This document shows, piece after piece, positions 52,520 through 63,728 of a stretch of 64,000 nucleotides of DNA. The notes under the pieces are model-generated. The model ran no database searches. It saw nothing but the letters and a program-made list of their open reading frames with translations, and was not told where the DNA came from. This stretch comes from Colius striatus (taxonomy: Eukaryota > Chordata > Aves > Coliiformes > Coliidae): NCBI RefSeq assembly GCF_028858725.1, contig NC_084773.1:4454350-4518349 (forward strand), given 5' to 3'. A program made the translations under genes and the position numbers. The number at the start of each line of letters is the position of its first letter. The first letter of the stretch is position 1.

Positions 52520-53250
52520 GGCTTGTTAGCTGTTTGGGACAAGCTGGAGCCCGTTGCCAGGGATTGCCAAGGGCACCACCCCAACCCAACGTCACCCATG
52601 GGTGCCAGCCAGGCCCAGGGCAGGGCCAGGCCATGGCCCCAGTGCCCCGAGCTCCTGCACACCTCCGCTCCCAGCTTCTCACCAGCCCCCGGCCTGTGCG
52701 GGGTGGGCGGGCAGCAGTGCCCCGTGGGGTTTCAGTGCCTCACCACGCCTCGCCACGCCGCACGTTCGGCAGCTGGGGAAATTAGCTGGGAGGTAATTTC
52801 TGGCTGCGTTCTCCTTCATTTGCAAGCCAGAGCCGCTTCTCCCGGAATTCCTATTAAGCGCTATTAGCTCCCAATTAATGGAAGCTGGCGGAGCCCGGTC
52901 CCTGTGGCCCGAGTCACCTTTCCTTCCTCCAATCCCCAAACCGATTTGGGCAGCCCCGTGACAGCGGGAGCTTCCACCAGGGTCCTGTACCGGGGCCGCT
53001 TCTCTTTCCCCGAAAGCTTCCCGGTCCCGGGGCCCAGCCGGGCTGGGGGTGCCGGCTTCCTGCCGCCTCCGCCGGCCTCGACCCCGTCCCCACCGCGAGC
53101 GGCTGCAGCGCGGCGCTGGGCGGCGGAGCTGGGGGTGCTGCTGTCCCAGCCGTGAGCGGCTGCGGGGCTGGGGGTGCCGGGGAGCCGCCGTCCCCCCGCC
53201 GTGAGCGGTTGCGGGGCTGGGGGTGCCGGGGAGCCGCCGTCCCGCCCCCG
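52520..53250. promoter_or_regulatory. CDHR4/INKA1 divergent intergenic region
   Basis: About 950 bases separate the CDHR4 and INKA1 start codons. Near CDHR4 a GTTGCC RFX-type half site lies at 52553-52558. At about 52780-52895 an A/T-rich island in otherwise GC-rich DNA carries several TAAT/ATTA homeodomain-like words (AATTAGC, GGTAATTT, CTATTAGC, CCAATTAATGG) and AGCGCT palindromes. At 53152-53250 two copies of a 49-bp unit (starts 53152 and 53201) lie in tandem. Functions are not shown by the sequence; the layout suggests promoters or an enhancer. Confidence 0.5.
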
Positions 53251-53259
53251 TGAGCGCTG

Positions 53260-53474
53260 CAGCCCGGCGCGGGGCCCCGGGGCGGGCGGGGCGGGGCGGG
53301 CGCGGCGGGGCGGGTTCGGGCTCTTGTTACGGCGCCGCCATTGGCTGCGGCGGGGCGGGCGGGGCCGCCCGGGCAGAGCCGGGGACGGGCGGGCGCTGCG
53401 CTCCGCTCCGCTGCTGCTCCGCCAGCGGCACTGGCCGGACCGGGAGCGGGGCCGGGAGCGGGGCCGGGCCGGCC
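53260..53474 (+). promoter_or_regulatory. INKA1 CpG-island promoter and leader
   Basis: Dense GGGCGG-type GC boxes at 53280-53320 and an inverted CCAAT box (ATTGG, 53340-53344) precede the INKA1 ATG by 130 to 200 bases. No TATA box is visible. Confidence 0.55.
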
Positions 53475-55654
53475 ATGCACAGCACCCGCCCCGACGGTGG
53501 CCCAGGGCAGCTCGGCGCCGAGCGGGTGAGTGTCGCCGCGGGCAGCGGGAGGGGGCCCGGGGCCACCCCGCCCGAGCCCCGCCACACCGGCCGGGCATCG
53601 CCGTGATGTCACGGAGCTGCCGGTGACATCAGCGCTGTGACGTCACGCGCGAAGCCACGGCGGGGGACGTGGGCGTCCGGGGGTACGCGGGTGGCGGTGG
53701 GCGTACGGTGGCCATGAGACGCGGGTGGCCGCGGGACCCCGTGTACAGTACTAAGAGTATCGGCAGCCCGCAGCTGCCAGCCCGCCGCCCGTCTGGGCTG
53801 TCCCGAGGGAATCGAGGGTGACAGGGTGGCCCAGCTGGCTCCCATGGGCCTGCCGCACGCCTGCCCGCTTCCCCACACCGGCACGGTCCTCGGCCAGAGC
53901 TGGGACGGGGCAGCTCGGGGCGGTGGCACGTCGCCAGCGGGACTCGCTTAGAGGGTCCCAGCCAGTTGGGAGGGGGACCTGGACCGGCTGGCCAGCAGCT
54001 CTGTCGGGGCTAGATGGGGGCGGCTGGTTTACCGAGACGGGGGAGCGATCCCTCCTGCTCGCTCAGCTTCCCGTGGCTCCAGCGCGGAAAGGAAAGCGGA
54101 CGTAACACCCTGCTTTTGGGTTCAGACAATAGGAATTCATGAGCGAGGAGCGGCCCGGCTGCGGGAGCCAGCCTGCTGCCCCTTCCTGGCCGCGCTGCCT
54201 TCAACCCCAGCTGCTGCGGCCCCCCGCGCTCCCCAGCGCTTTGGGGAGCCCTGGCCCTGGGCGCAGGCCTGGCCGTGCCCTGACGGCACCCGGGTGCCCC
54301 GGCTGGTGGGCGAGGTGTCCCTGCCAACGCACGGGCAGTGCCCTGCTCCAGCACCCCTGAGCACCCCGGGGCCGCGGCCCTGCACCGCCGGGACGGGTCC
54401 TGCCGGGAGGTTGCCCCGCTCCCGCCCCACCGGCGCGGGGGGAATCGAGGGGAACGGGGCGGGGGAACAGTGCACCCGGCTCCTACGTGCCGTGGCCCTG
54501 TGTCATTTCCCGCAGGCACGGCCGGGGCTGGGTGCCTGCTTGCTCACCCGACATGCCGCTGCACGCCGGCCGGCTCCGCGCCGGAGCCGTAGGAAAGCGG
54601 GGCCCGGGGCTGCAGGCAAGCCGGGGCCTGTGCCCCGCTCCCCGCTGCACGCCCGGCGCCGCGAACGAAGCTTCCCCCGAGCCGGGGCTGAGGGGGCGTT
54701 CGGTGTCAGCGGGGCGGGATCGGGGTTCGCGGTGGCGGCCGGGGGGAGCGGGACCGACCGCGCTGACGTGCCCTTTCCCCTCAGCGGTGCCGACGGGAGG
54801 CGGGCGCGGCGCCGCGGGCGCACATGAACGGCCCGGGGCAGCCGTCGCACCCCGCCGGAGGAGCGCCGGGGCCGGCCCCCCGCCACCCGCGCCCCGGCTC
54901 CGCGGCGGACTCGGCCTGCAGCCTGGAGCCGGGAGGCGAGGAGGAGGACGGGGGGGGGCCGTCCACCCGCTCCCCCCCAGCCAGCGAACGCAGTCTGGAG
55001 TTTGACTCGGGGTACTCGGAGGCGTCGGGGGGCACGTGGCGGGAGGACGAGGCGCCCGTGCGGCGCCGGCACCCGCCGCCCTGCCAGCGGGCGCACCGGC
55101 TGTCCGCCGGCCCCGCGGCCCCGCCGCCCGCCCCCGCCCGCCGCACCCGCCCCAAATCCACCTCGGACGCCTGCCTGGAGCAGTGGCGGGTGCTGGAGCC
55201 GGCCGACGCGCGGGACTGGACCGTGGCGCTGCTGTCGCAGAGCCGGAACCGGCAGCCCCTGGTGCTGGGCGACAACTGTTTCGCAGACCTGGTGGAGAAC
55301 TGGATGGACCTGCCCGAGGTGGGCGCCGAACCCAGGCGTGGAAGCCCCGCCGAGCCCTCCCGGCGGCTGGCCAAGCCTCCCGCTTTCCTGCTCAGCCTCT
55401 CGGGCAACGTCCGCCGCAAGCTGGCCAACATGGCCCGGTCCCGGGGCGCCGAGGGGGCCCGGGCGGGTGCCCGCGATGCCACCAAGCGCTTCTCCTGCCC
55501 GCTGGGGCTGGGGGGGCAACCCAAGGGCGCCTGTTTCCACCAGTCCCACAGCAACATCGCCCAGCTGGCCACGGACTTCCACCGCTTCACCGCCCTCATG
55601 AACAGCCGCAGCCGCCAGCCCATCATCTGCAACGACGTTATCGGCTACATTTAG
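53475..55654 (+). CDS. INKA1: INKA1 (FAM212A), PAK4 inhibitor
   Basis: Inka box actin regulator 1, which binds and inhibits the kinase PAK4 and acts in neural-crest and epithelial cell behaviour. Two coding exons: 53475-53525 (17 codons, MHSTRPDGG; human begins MHSAR) and 54785-55654, joined in phase 0, 306 aa (human 287). After a low-complexity Pro/Gly/acidic region come the SLEFDSGYSEASGGTW block and the iBox beginning RPKSTSDACLEQW, then NRQPLVLGDNCFADLVENWM, and the C-terminal box RSRQPIICNDVIGYI. The pseudosubstrate RPKST is intact. An ATG further into exon 2 (54824) is in frame and could give a shorter product, but the exon 1 start matches the family. Very GC-rich throughout. Confidence 0.95.
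53526..54784 (+). other. INKA1 intron
   Basis: GC-rich intron with a GTGAGT donor and a TTTCCCCTCAG acceptor. I see no further exon or repeat in it. Confidence 0.65.
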
Positions 55655-55680
55655 CCCTGCCTGCCCCCTCCCCCGCTGTA

Positions 55681-55686
55681 AATAAA
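55681..55686 (+). terminator. INKA1 poly(A) signal AATAAA
   Basis: AATAAA lies 26 bases after the INKA1 stop, so the 3' UTR is about 50 bases long. Confidence 0.75.
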
Positions 55687-55786
55687 CCCCACTTTTGTAC
55701 GGTACAGCGACCTTTATCGAGGGGGACTGTCTGCACCCAGCGCCGGGCGGGGGGGGCTGCAATGAGCACCAATGCATCCAGTGGCT

Positions 55787-55792
55787 TTTATT
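55787..55792 (-). terminator. UBA7 poly(A) signal AATAAA
   Basis: TTTATT on plus reads AATAAA on minus, 30 bases beyond the UBA7 stop. INKA1 and UBA7 transcripts would end within roughly 60 to 80 bases of one another. Confidence 0.7.
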
Positions 55793-55821
55793 GCATGGGT
55801 TGTGGGGTGCCAGGCCCTCAG

Positions 55822-58800
55822 TCAGGGGAAGATGCAGATGAGAGGGGGACAGGTGTCTTCAGCCTCAGCGTCCTCTCCCTCGCGCACATAGAGCAGCTCC
55901 AGCTCCTGCTGCCGCGGCTCCCCGGCAGCCCCCAGGTTCTCCCGTAACCTGTAACGGTGAGAGTGGGTTGTGCTGGCTCGGCCCCCCAGGCTGCCCGGGT
56001 GCTCCAGGGGGGCCCTTAGGGCCTTCTGGGACGCCTGGTCAGGCTGGGGGGGATGCAGGGGCCGGCAGCGAGGGGCCGGGCAGGGGTCCCGCCAAGGGAA
56101 GTGCTGCCGGCAGGATGTTTATCCAGCAGCTGGCTGGGAGCTGCGACGCAGCTGGAGCAGCTCAGGATGGAGGGAGAGGGGTCTGGCAGCCCCCCTCCTG
56201 GAATAGGATTTGGCCCCAGAGCCAGGGACCTACTTCTGTGCCCGCTGCCAGGCCCGTGTCTCTTCATCTGTCTCCCCGTCATAGATGACAGTGTTGCCAC
56301 GCAGGAGCATGGTCACAGTCCAGCCGTGTGTCTTCTGCAAGAGGTGGGTGTCAGGATGCAGCCCTGCATCCCCCCGAGGTGACTCAGCTGGGTGCTGCCT
56401 GCCCCAGGCTCACCTGCAGCCAGTCCAGCACCTCCTGCACTGTCACCTCCTGACCATCTGTGCTGACTGCCTGCATCTCCAGCCGGTCCCAGCAGCTCCA
56501 CTCCTGCCCACCGTACTGCAAAGGGGAGTGGGAGGTAGCAGCCAGCACTGGCCTGTCACATCCCAGCTGCCAGCACCATGGGGCAGGGACTGGTGGGGCA
56601 CGAGGGCTGGCAAAGGGACCAGTCTGGGGATAGGAGTCTGGGAGCACCACAGGGGTCTGGGGGAGCACAGCCATCCCCCCGGCCCTGCAAGGGCTGGGAT
56701 TGGCGTAAGGCCAGCGCTGACCCCAGCCTCAGGCCAGGAAGGGGAGACAAAGAGCCATTGAAGCGCTGCCCAGCCCCACACAATCGCCTCTTCTCACGCC
56801 TGTGGCCCCCTGAGCCCAGCTCTGGACCAAGGGGGCCAGAGAGACACCAACCTTGGGGCCACGTGCCTGTGTCTGGGAGGGCTGCCCTGCCATCTGCCCT
56901 CGCCCCAGGCAGCACCAGCCCCTGCCCAGCCCTGGCCCCAGCCCCGCTCAGGAAGGGGCGTTCGCACCTGGCCCCGCTCCCCTCCTGCCTTCTGCTGCCT
57001 TCTGCTGCCTTCTCACCTCCTGCCTTCTGCTGCCTGCACTTATCCCACCGGGCTGGAAAGGGCTTAACCCCATCCTCACCGGGGCAGTGACTACCCAGCA
57101 CAGAGGGAACACCATTGCCCAACCAACCTTCTGGTCGAGGCTGCTTGCCCAGGTGGGCTCCCCAGGACCCCCCGGAACCACAGGTCACACCAAGAGGGTC
57201 TGAGGCACGTTTGCTCCCACCCTGGCCGAGCACAAAGTGTCTCACTAGGTGCTGTCGGGCACGGAGCTCTGTGTGGGGTGGTGCCGCAGGGACCCGAGGG
57301 CACAGCCACCCACCCAAGGACAGTGCCAACGCGGGGGCACCGCAGCCCGCGGGGCAGCTGGGCAGCCCGAAGCGCTGCCGGAGACAGCGTGGAGGCGATG
57401 GCGGTGCCTCCCTCCCCCTCTTCCTGCCCCTGGCCCTGGGCCCCCCAGGCCAATCTGGTTCCAATCGACGCTTCCTGCCGTGCCGGAAGGGCTGCCTCGC
57501 ACGCCATAAACCCCCAGACAAAGGGGCCTCTATCGCCCAGACGGTCCCAATCTGGGCCTGCCCCCGCCCCTGCGCTCCCTCCCCAGCAGAGCGGCTGCGG
57601 CTCAGCCCCCCCGCCGCCGGGACCCCCGGCCCCGCTCCCCCCGGCGGCCCTTCCCAGCCCGGTGCCAGCTGCTCTCTGGCTGCTGCAGCTGGTTTCCATA
57701 AGCCAGATGTAGGCGGCTGCCATGGCCCCCCCCGCCCCCGGGGCTCGCCGTGGGGTGCCGGGGCTGCCTCAGCCCCACGGGCGCCCCAGAGCACGCTGGC
57801 TGGGCCCGAAGCCGGGGCGAGTGGGATGGCAGTGACGGCAGGAAGGATCTGGATCCTCGCTGCCTGGCAGCGTGCCTGGCCCCACCACGGCACCCGGCCC
57901 TGTTTCCAGAGCCTCACAGCCAGGCCTGACCCTCCTGCACAGCCACCTCCTTGCTCCCGAGTCTCCTCAGCATCACCCCAGGGCTGCTGCCACTGGGAGC
58001 TGTGATACCCTGTGACCTGTGGGCACCCCCCCACCGGCCCTGCCCTAGGGGAGGGGTCCTACCCGGTACGTGGTGGGTGGCAGGGGCTGGATGCGGAGCA
58101 GCCTGCAGTCGGACAGCCTGAGGTTGCTGTTGCGGTAGCAGCTGAGGTCCCGGCATTTCCAAACCAGCTTGTAGACCTCCAGGCACGCCAGCCCGGCCAC
58201 GGCTGCCGTGGTGGTGATGATGGCGGGCACGATCCGCCCGGCGATCCGCTTGCTCTGGGGACAGAAGAGGGGGGTCACACCGCTGTGCTGCACGGCACAG
58301 GGACCTCCAAGGCCGTGGGCTGCCCCCCTCACCGTCAGCCAGTCAGCAGGGGGGATGCCGTAGTTCTCTGCTCGCAGGTTGGATGCTGCCGTGATGAAGT
58401 CCACGTGGATGTCGTTGTCCTGCAGGGAAGAGCGTGGGGACATCAGCTTCCTGAGGGGACATTTGTGTCCTGTGGGGACTAGCAGCCACCAGGCCCACAA
58501 GCCAAGCAGGGCTGCCTGCCTGGCCCTGGATACCTTCTCGAAGTGGATGGGCTCCATCAGGGGCACTGGCACCTCCTCGCCCCCCACCAGCTCCTGTCTC
58601 CGCTGCGCCAGGTCCTGGGTGAGCTCCACCAGCCGCCCGTGGTCTGCGGGGGGACACAGGCACTCCTGGAGTGGTTCTCCTGCACCGTAGGGACTATGGC
58701 CTGGTGCTCCTCACCTCAGTCTGGGTTCTCCCAGGCACTGGGGCAGGGAGAAGTGTGCCACAGCCCCACTGTGACTGGGCTGTACCAGGGGATGTGCCCT

Positions 58801-61800
58801 GGGGGACCCTCACCTGCAGATGGCTGTGCCTCGTCCTGCTCCTCTGTGAGGGGGATCTGAAGCCCCTCCTTGGGCACGAAGGGTGGTGGGGAGATGCTGC
58901 GGAGGATGGTCTGGGCAGCCACCCGGTCCCTGCACGGTGGCACCTTGTGCACTTGGGCAAAGAGGTGGGAAGCAGCCAGGACATACTCCAGGTGGGTGTC
59001 CTGCAGGGACAGAGTGCTCAGGCAGCTGGGGTGGCCCACAGCCTCATGGCCAAAGGCTGCCTGTTTTGCCTTCAGGTAGAGGATGAAGGTGCCTCTCCTC
59101 CTCCTCCAGCCAGAGTGTACATGCACTGTCCCCAGTAGTGCCCTGGCTGACTGGAGGATGGGGACAGAGCCGGCTCAGGCTGTGGCAGATGGAGCATGAC
59201 TACAGCTCAGCATCCACTGTACCCCTGGCATGGGCTGGGCTCTCCCCTCGCCCACACCATCCCCGGTGGGGACCCCACAGCTCTCTCCTGCACTCACATT
59301 GTCCGGGTCAAACGACAGCGGATGGGGACAGCTCCTGTCCCCTGCCCAGAAGGGGACACCCGGGCTGGTCTCCTGGCATAGAGAGAGCAGAGTCAGGCCT
59401 GGGCACAACCTCCTCCTGGCTGCGGTGAGGCAGCTGGCAAATGGGAGTGGGTGCAGGGGCTGCCAACCCCACGGGTGCCGGGCTCACGTGCTCTGGGGGG
59501 AAGGTTTGCAGCAGCTGGGTGATGGCATCGTGGTAGCGGCTCTGCCAGTGCCGCCGGGCCCAGCACACACAGTCCTGCCAGTTGCGTGGCCGCTCCTGCA
59601 GGCTTCCCCGCACTTGCTCCAGGACCTCCAGGGCCTTCCCTGCCTGCAGCTGCTCCAGGAAAGCCGGGTCTCTGCAAAACCATATGCAACCGCTGCCACT
59701 GGCCCAGGAGCAACCCCATGGGACATCTCGGGCAGGATGCGGAGCTCTGCCCCACTCTCCCCAAGCCCAGCAGTGCGGGAAGCACCCTGGCAGGGCTGGC
59801 AGCCCCTCTCCCGGTTGCTGGTCCCCCAAGCCAACTCACTCCATGAACCGGTTGACATGCTCTGCAGGCAGCTGGAAGAGCCCCTCGAACTCATCGCGGG
59901 CCCACTGTGGATGGGGAGCAGGGGCTGAGCACTGAGGCTCCATCCCTGTGTCCCGTAGGACCCCCAGTGCCCCCAGCCCAAGCCCGGGCTGGGAGGGCCC
60001 CGCTGTGGCTGAGCTCAGGCTGCCAGCACGGAAGCAGCTGGGGCTGTATCCTGCCTGCCGCAGGCCACGGCCGGAGGGGGAAACGGGAAAGGAAAACAAA
60101 GGTGCTGGGGCTTCCTTGCTGGGTGCCAAGGACGGCGCGGCGCGGCACGGCCCTACCTGCAGCGTGTGCTGCACAGTGCGGGGGAAGTACCGCAGCGTGC
60201 AGAGCGGGAAGGTGCTGTCTGCGGGGACACCGGCCGGCCCCAGCGGCTTGGTCAGGGAAGGCACCATGGCCAGCACGTTCCCCCGGGGCCCCTCTGTGCC
60301 CGAGTCCAGCAGTGGTGTGAGGCAGCGTTTGCAGCGGCTTTCCAAGTAGGCACCTGCAGGGAGCCAGAGCTGCTGGGGAGCCAGGGCCACAGCCAGGGGC
60401 TCGGCCCCTGCCCTGTCCCCGTCACTCACGGGCCTCCAGCGTGTCCAGGGCACTGACGACACCGTCCAGGCGCCGGAAGAAGTCGTCCCCATAGAGTGAC
60501 TCGGTGGCAGGTCCCACCTGGTTCTGGTGAGCTGTCACCCGGACATCGGGGTTCATGCGCCGCACAGCTGCCGCGGCCACCACCGACTTCGGCTTCTGCC
60601 AGGACAGAGAGGGGGAGGGCAGCTCCCCGCCAGCCCACAGCCCTGGGCACTGCCCAGCTGCCTTTGGGCCAGGGCTCGGTCCCTGCCTCGCAGTGCCTCA
60701 CCGATATGTCTGCCGAGCGGTAGAGCAGCTGCCGATGGAGGTTGGAGAGGGCGATGGTGTCCATGTCGGTGACGGTGAGCTCCCCATCTGACCCCGCCGC
60801 CAGCCCCATCATGGCAAAGTTTTTCAGCAGCTCACAGCCAATGGCACCGGCTCCCACCTGCCGGGGCAGAGCCGCTGCAGCTCCCCACATGCGGGCCGGC
60901 CACTCCGCGGCCTCTCCCGGCATCGTGGCACCCGCCCCAGCTCACCACCAAGTACTTCTGCCTGCCCAGCTGCTCCTGGAAGGCAGCCCCAAAGACGGCG
61001 ATCTGGCCATCGTAACGAGAGCCCCTCTGCCAGGACAGAGCAGCCACGTGAGTGCGGGTGGCCGCGGCACCCCGGGTCTCAGGGAGGGGCCCAGCACACG
61101 CTCTCACCGGGGCACAGTCCTGTTCTGTCAGCCACGCCGCCCCCTCCAGCGCCAGGCACTCCAGGGCATCGAAGTACAACCACTGGTTCAGGGGCTGGAA
61201 CTTCCCAGTGATGGCCTGGGGTGAACAGGGCCAGTCGGTGGCTGGGTCGCCAGCAGGCTCCCTTGTAGCCCACTGCAGCCGGGGCCAGCGTCCCCAGGCA
61301 GGCAGCAAGTGCCCTCTCGTGGTCAGCCCACGCTGCCAGACGGCTGTGCTGAGCGTGACCAGCACGATCCCAGAGCCTGGGACCCCCACGCGCTCACCTT
61401 CAGTGCCTCCTGTGCCGCCAGGGCCCCGACCACGGCAGCCACGGGGCACAGGTCTCCCGCGCACACGCTGGCGAAGGCTCGCACGACGCGCTCGTCCAGG
61501 GGATCCTGCAGGCTCCGCGCCAGCTCCAGCACCCGCTCGGTGTCCGCCTGAGGGGAGAGCGGCGAGGGCAGAGCCGGGCTGGGCGGCAGGGGCTGGGCAG
61601 GAGCAGACAGGGACTTACCTGGGCCCTGGGCCGGGGCAGGCGGCCCTGCTCCCCACGGAAGGCGTGCAGGGCCTGGAAGGCGGCGTGCAGGCTGCGACTG
61701 TGCGGCAGCTCCTCGGGACTTGCCACCTGGATCTTGGGCGCTGCCAGGGCCTGGCGCAGGCGCTCCTGCCAGCACACAGCCAGGGCTCAGGCGAGCGCTT

Positions 61801-63657
61801 CGCTGGAGATGGGGCCAGGGCACAGTGTGGCACGGCACGGCACGGCAGTGCCCCAGCCCAGCAGCAGCGCTGCAGGGCCGGTGGGGACTTACATAGGAGT
61901 GCAGCTCGGGCTGCCGCACCTGCGACACCAGGCCTCCACGGTGGTAGGGCGAGAAGGAGCTGGTGTCGCCGATCTCCAGCCTAAAGGCATCTGGGGACCA
62001 GAAGGGGATGGATGTCATGGTCACCGTCAAGGATGCAGCAAGTTCCCCAACCCTGAGCCAGGCTGGCAGGGACCCTGCGGGTGGCTCACCCAGAGGGCGC
62101 ACAGGGATGGGCTCCTGGCCATTCAGCTCCGTCATCCCCTCCACGCCAGAAAATGTCACCAGGTCACCATCGCAGAAGAGGTGGCCGCGGCTGTCCTCGA
62201 CACCTATGTATGTCACCACGCCTGGGTTGCCCTGAGGACAGGGAATGTCAGGGCTGGAGACTGAACCCCAGTGGCATAAAGCCACTGGAGGAGGCAGCGG
62301 CGTTTGTGGAGAGCCTGCTAAGGCTGCCCTGCTACCTGAGAGATGTCCTGCACCACAGCACACACTGGGTCCCCTTCTGCTGGGTCTTCAACGACAAAGT
62401 GCTCCCCAAAGTCGCAGAACAGTTGCCTGGATGATGGCGTTTTGCCAGAGAAGCCGCCTCAACAAGCTGCCTGAGCATTGCCAGGTTCCTGCCCTGGCCA
62501 AGCAGTCCCACCAGTGGGACAGGAACACAGGCTGCAGAGCAGGGCTGGGGGTTCAGGGGACAATGTGACCTTTGACCAGTGGCAGGACCCTGCAGCAGAG
62601 ACCCCTTACCCTGCCAGCCCCTTGGCATCAGCCACGATGAAGCAGATGCCTTGGTCATGGCAGAAATCCCCAACGCGGAGCTGCTCCTCCAGCGGGGACT
62701 CGGTCAGCACCACCACCTGCATGGATACCGTCAGCAGGCAGCGCTGTGCCCAGGGCACCCCAGGGTAGGGGATGTGAGCTCACGTGGAAGGAGGTGAGGA
62801 AGGTCTCTGACAGCTCCCCGGTGTGAGCAGCCACCACCACACAGGGGTTCAGCTCGGCCAGGGCCCGCTGGGATGCCTTGGCACGGCTCTGGCCGACATC
62901 GCTCTCCCTCAGGAGGAACTGTGGGGTGGGCACACGGTTTGAGGTGCTGCTTGCCACAGTGGGGTGCCCCACAGGGCCCTGTACACACTGGTGAGGGGCC
63001 CTCTGGTGACGTCCATATCATGACATGGGACAACCCATGGGCCATAGCTGTGAGGATGTCAGGCACCCTGGCCCGTACCCATGACAGGGACCTCCCATTC
63101 CATGCTCCTTACCAGAGTCCCCACCCCATACCTGCTACTGGAAGCCCCTGGCCCCAAACCCATACCAGCAACTGAGCTGTACCCCACACACGATATAGGC
63201 ACTCCCACCTGTACTTGTACCCATTACCCTGCCCATACCCGCACCTGCTCCCAGCATCCCTGCCCAATACCTGTGCTCATTACCGAGCTGCTCACCCGCA
63301 TCTGCACCCACTACCGGTATGGCCGCCCGCACCCGCGCCCGTCACGGGCCCCGCCGCTACCTGGTGCCCGAGGTCGGCGGTGCAGACGGTGCCGGTGTCG
63401 TGCAGGACGAGCCGCCCGGTCCCCGCCAGCGCCAAGGCCGCCGCCGCCTGTGCCCCCGCCGCCCGCAGCCCCGACACCAGCGCGGCCGCCCCGGACAGCC
63501 GCTGCGCGCCGCCGCCTAGCACGTACCTGCGGGCAGCGCCCGTCAGCGCGGCCCGGGCCTTCCCCGCACCGCCGCTGCCCCTGCTCCCGCCCCCCGCTCC
63601 CCGTCCCCGCACGCACAGCTGCCGCGAGTACCGCGCCTCGGCGCCGCCGCCCGCCAT
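55822..63657 (-). CDS. UBA7: UBA7 (UBE1L), ISG15-activating enzyme E1
   Basis: E1 that adenylates ISG15 and passes it to the E2 UBE2L6 in the interferon response. Twenty-four exons in transcript order: 63617-63657, 63361-63526, 62784-62918, 62610-62716, 62336-62426, 62090-62231, 61893-61990, 61619-61765, 61398-61547, 61108-61215, 60946-61026, 60702-60857, 60430-60595, 60157-60353, 59840-59904, 59488-59671, 59298-59372, 58814-59000, 58534-58643, 58333-58419, 58063-58254, 56414-56515, 56234-56334, 55822-55948; 3015 nt, 1004 aa (human 1012). The ATP-binding loop VGAGAIG is at 423-429 and TDMD at 452-455. The catalytic Cys is residue 581 (PLCTLRYFP). Then come WARDEFEG, the FEKDND linker and the C-terminal ubiquitin-fold domain. 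[14 protein letters not shown] matches UBA7 rather than UBA1. No active-site residue is missing. Confidence 0.96.
56516..58062 (-). other. UBA7 intron (1.5 kb), longest of the gene
   Basis: Lies between the conserved [13 protein letters not shown] exon and the ubiquitin-fold exons, which join in phase. A pyrimidine-rich CCTTCTGCTG-like decamer repeats at about 56990-57040. I see no other exon; open frames here match no known family. Confidence 0.65.
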
Positions 63658-63728
63658 AGCCAGCCCGCCTCCGAGCGCCGCCCCGCAGCCGCCGGCCCCG
63701 CCCGCAGCCCGCCCCGTCCGGCGCAGCC
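63658..63728. promoter_or_regulatory. 71-bp bidirectional UBA7/TCTA promoter
   Basis: The two start codons face away from each other with 71 bases between them, all GC-rich, with GC-box-like words (CCCCGCCC, CGCCCCG) and no TATA, CCAAT or GAAA-type interferon element. Core promoters must therefore overlap each other or the first exons. Confidence 0.65.

Noticed and set aside
60080-60100. GAAA-rich cluster in a UBA7 intron as an interferon response element
   Set aside because: Spacing between GAAA words is one or three bases, not the two required, and it lies far from the promoter.
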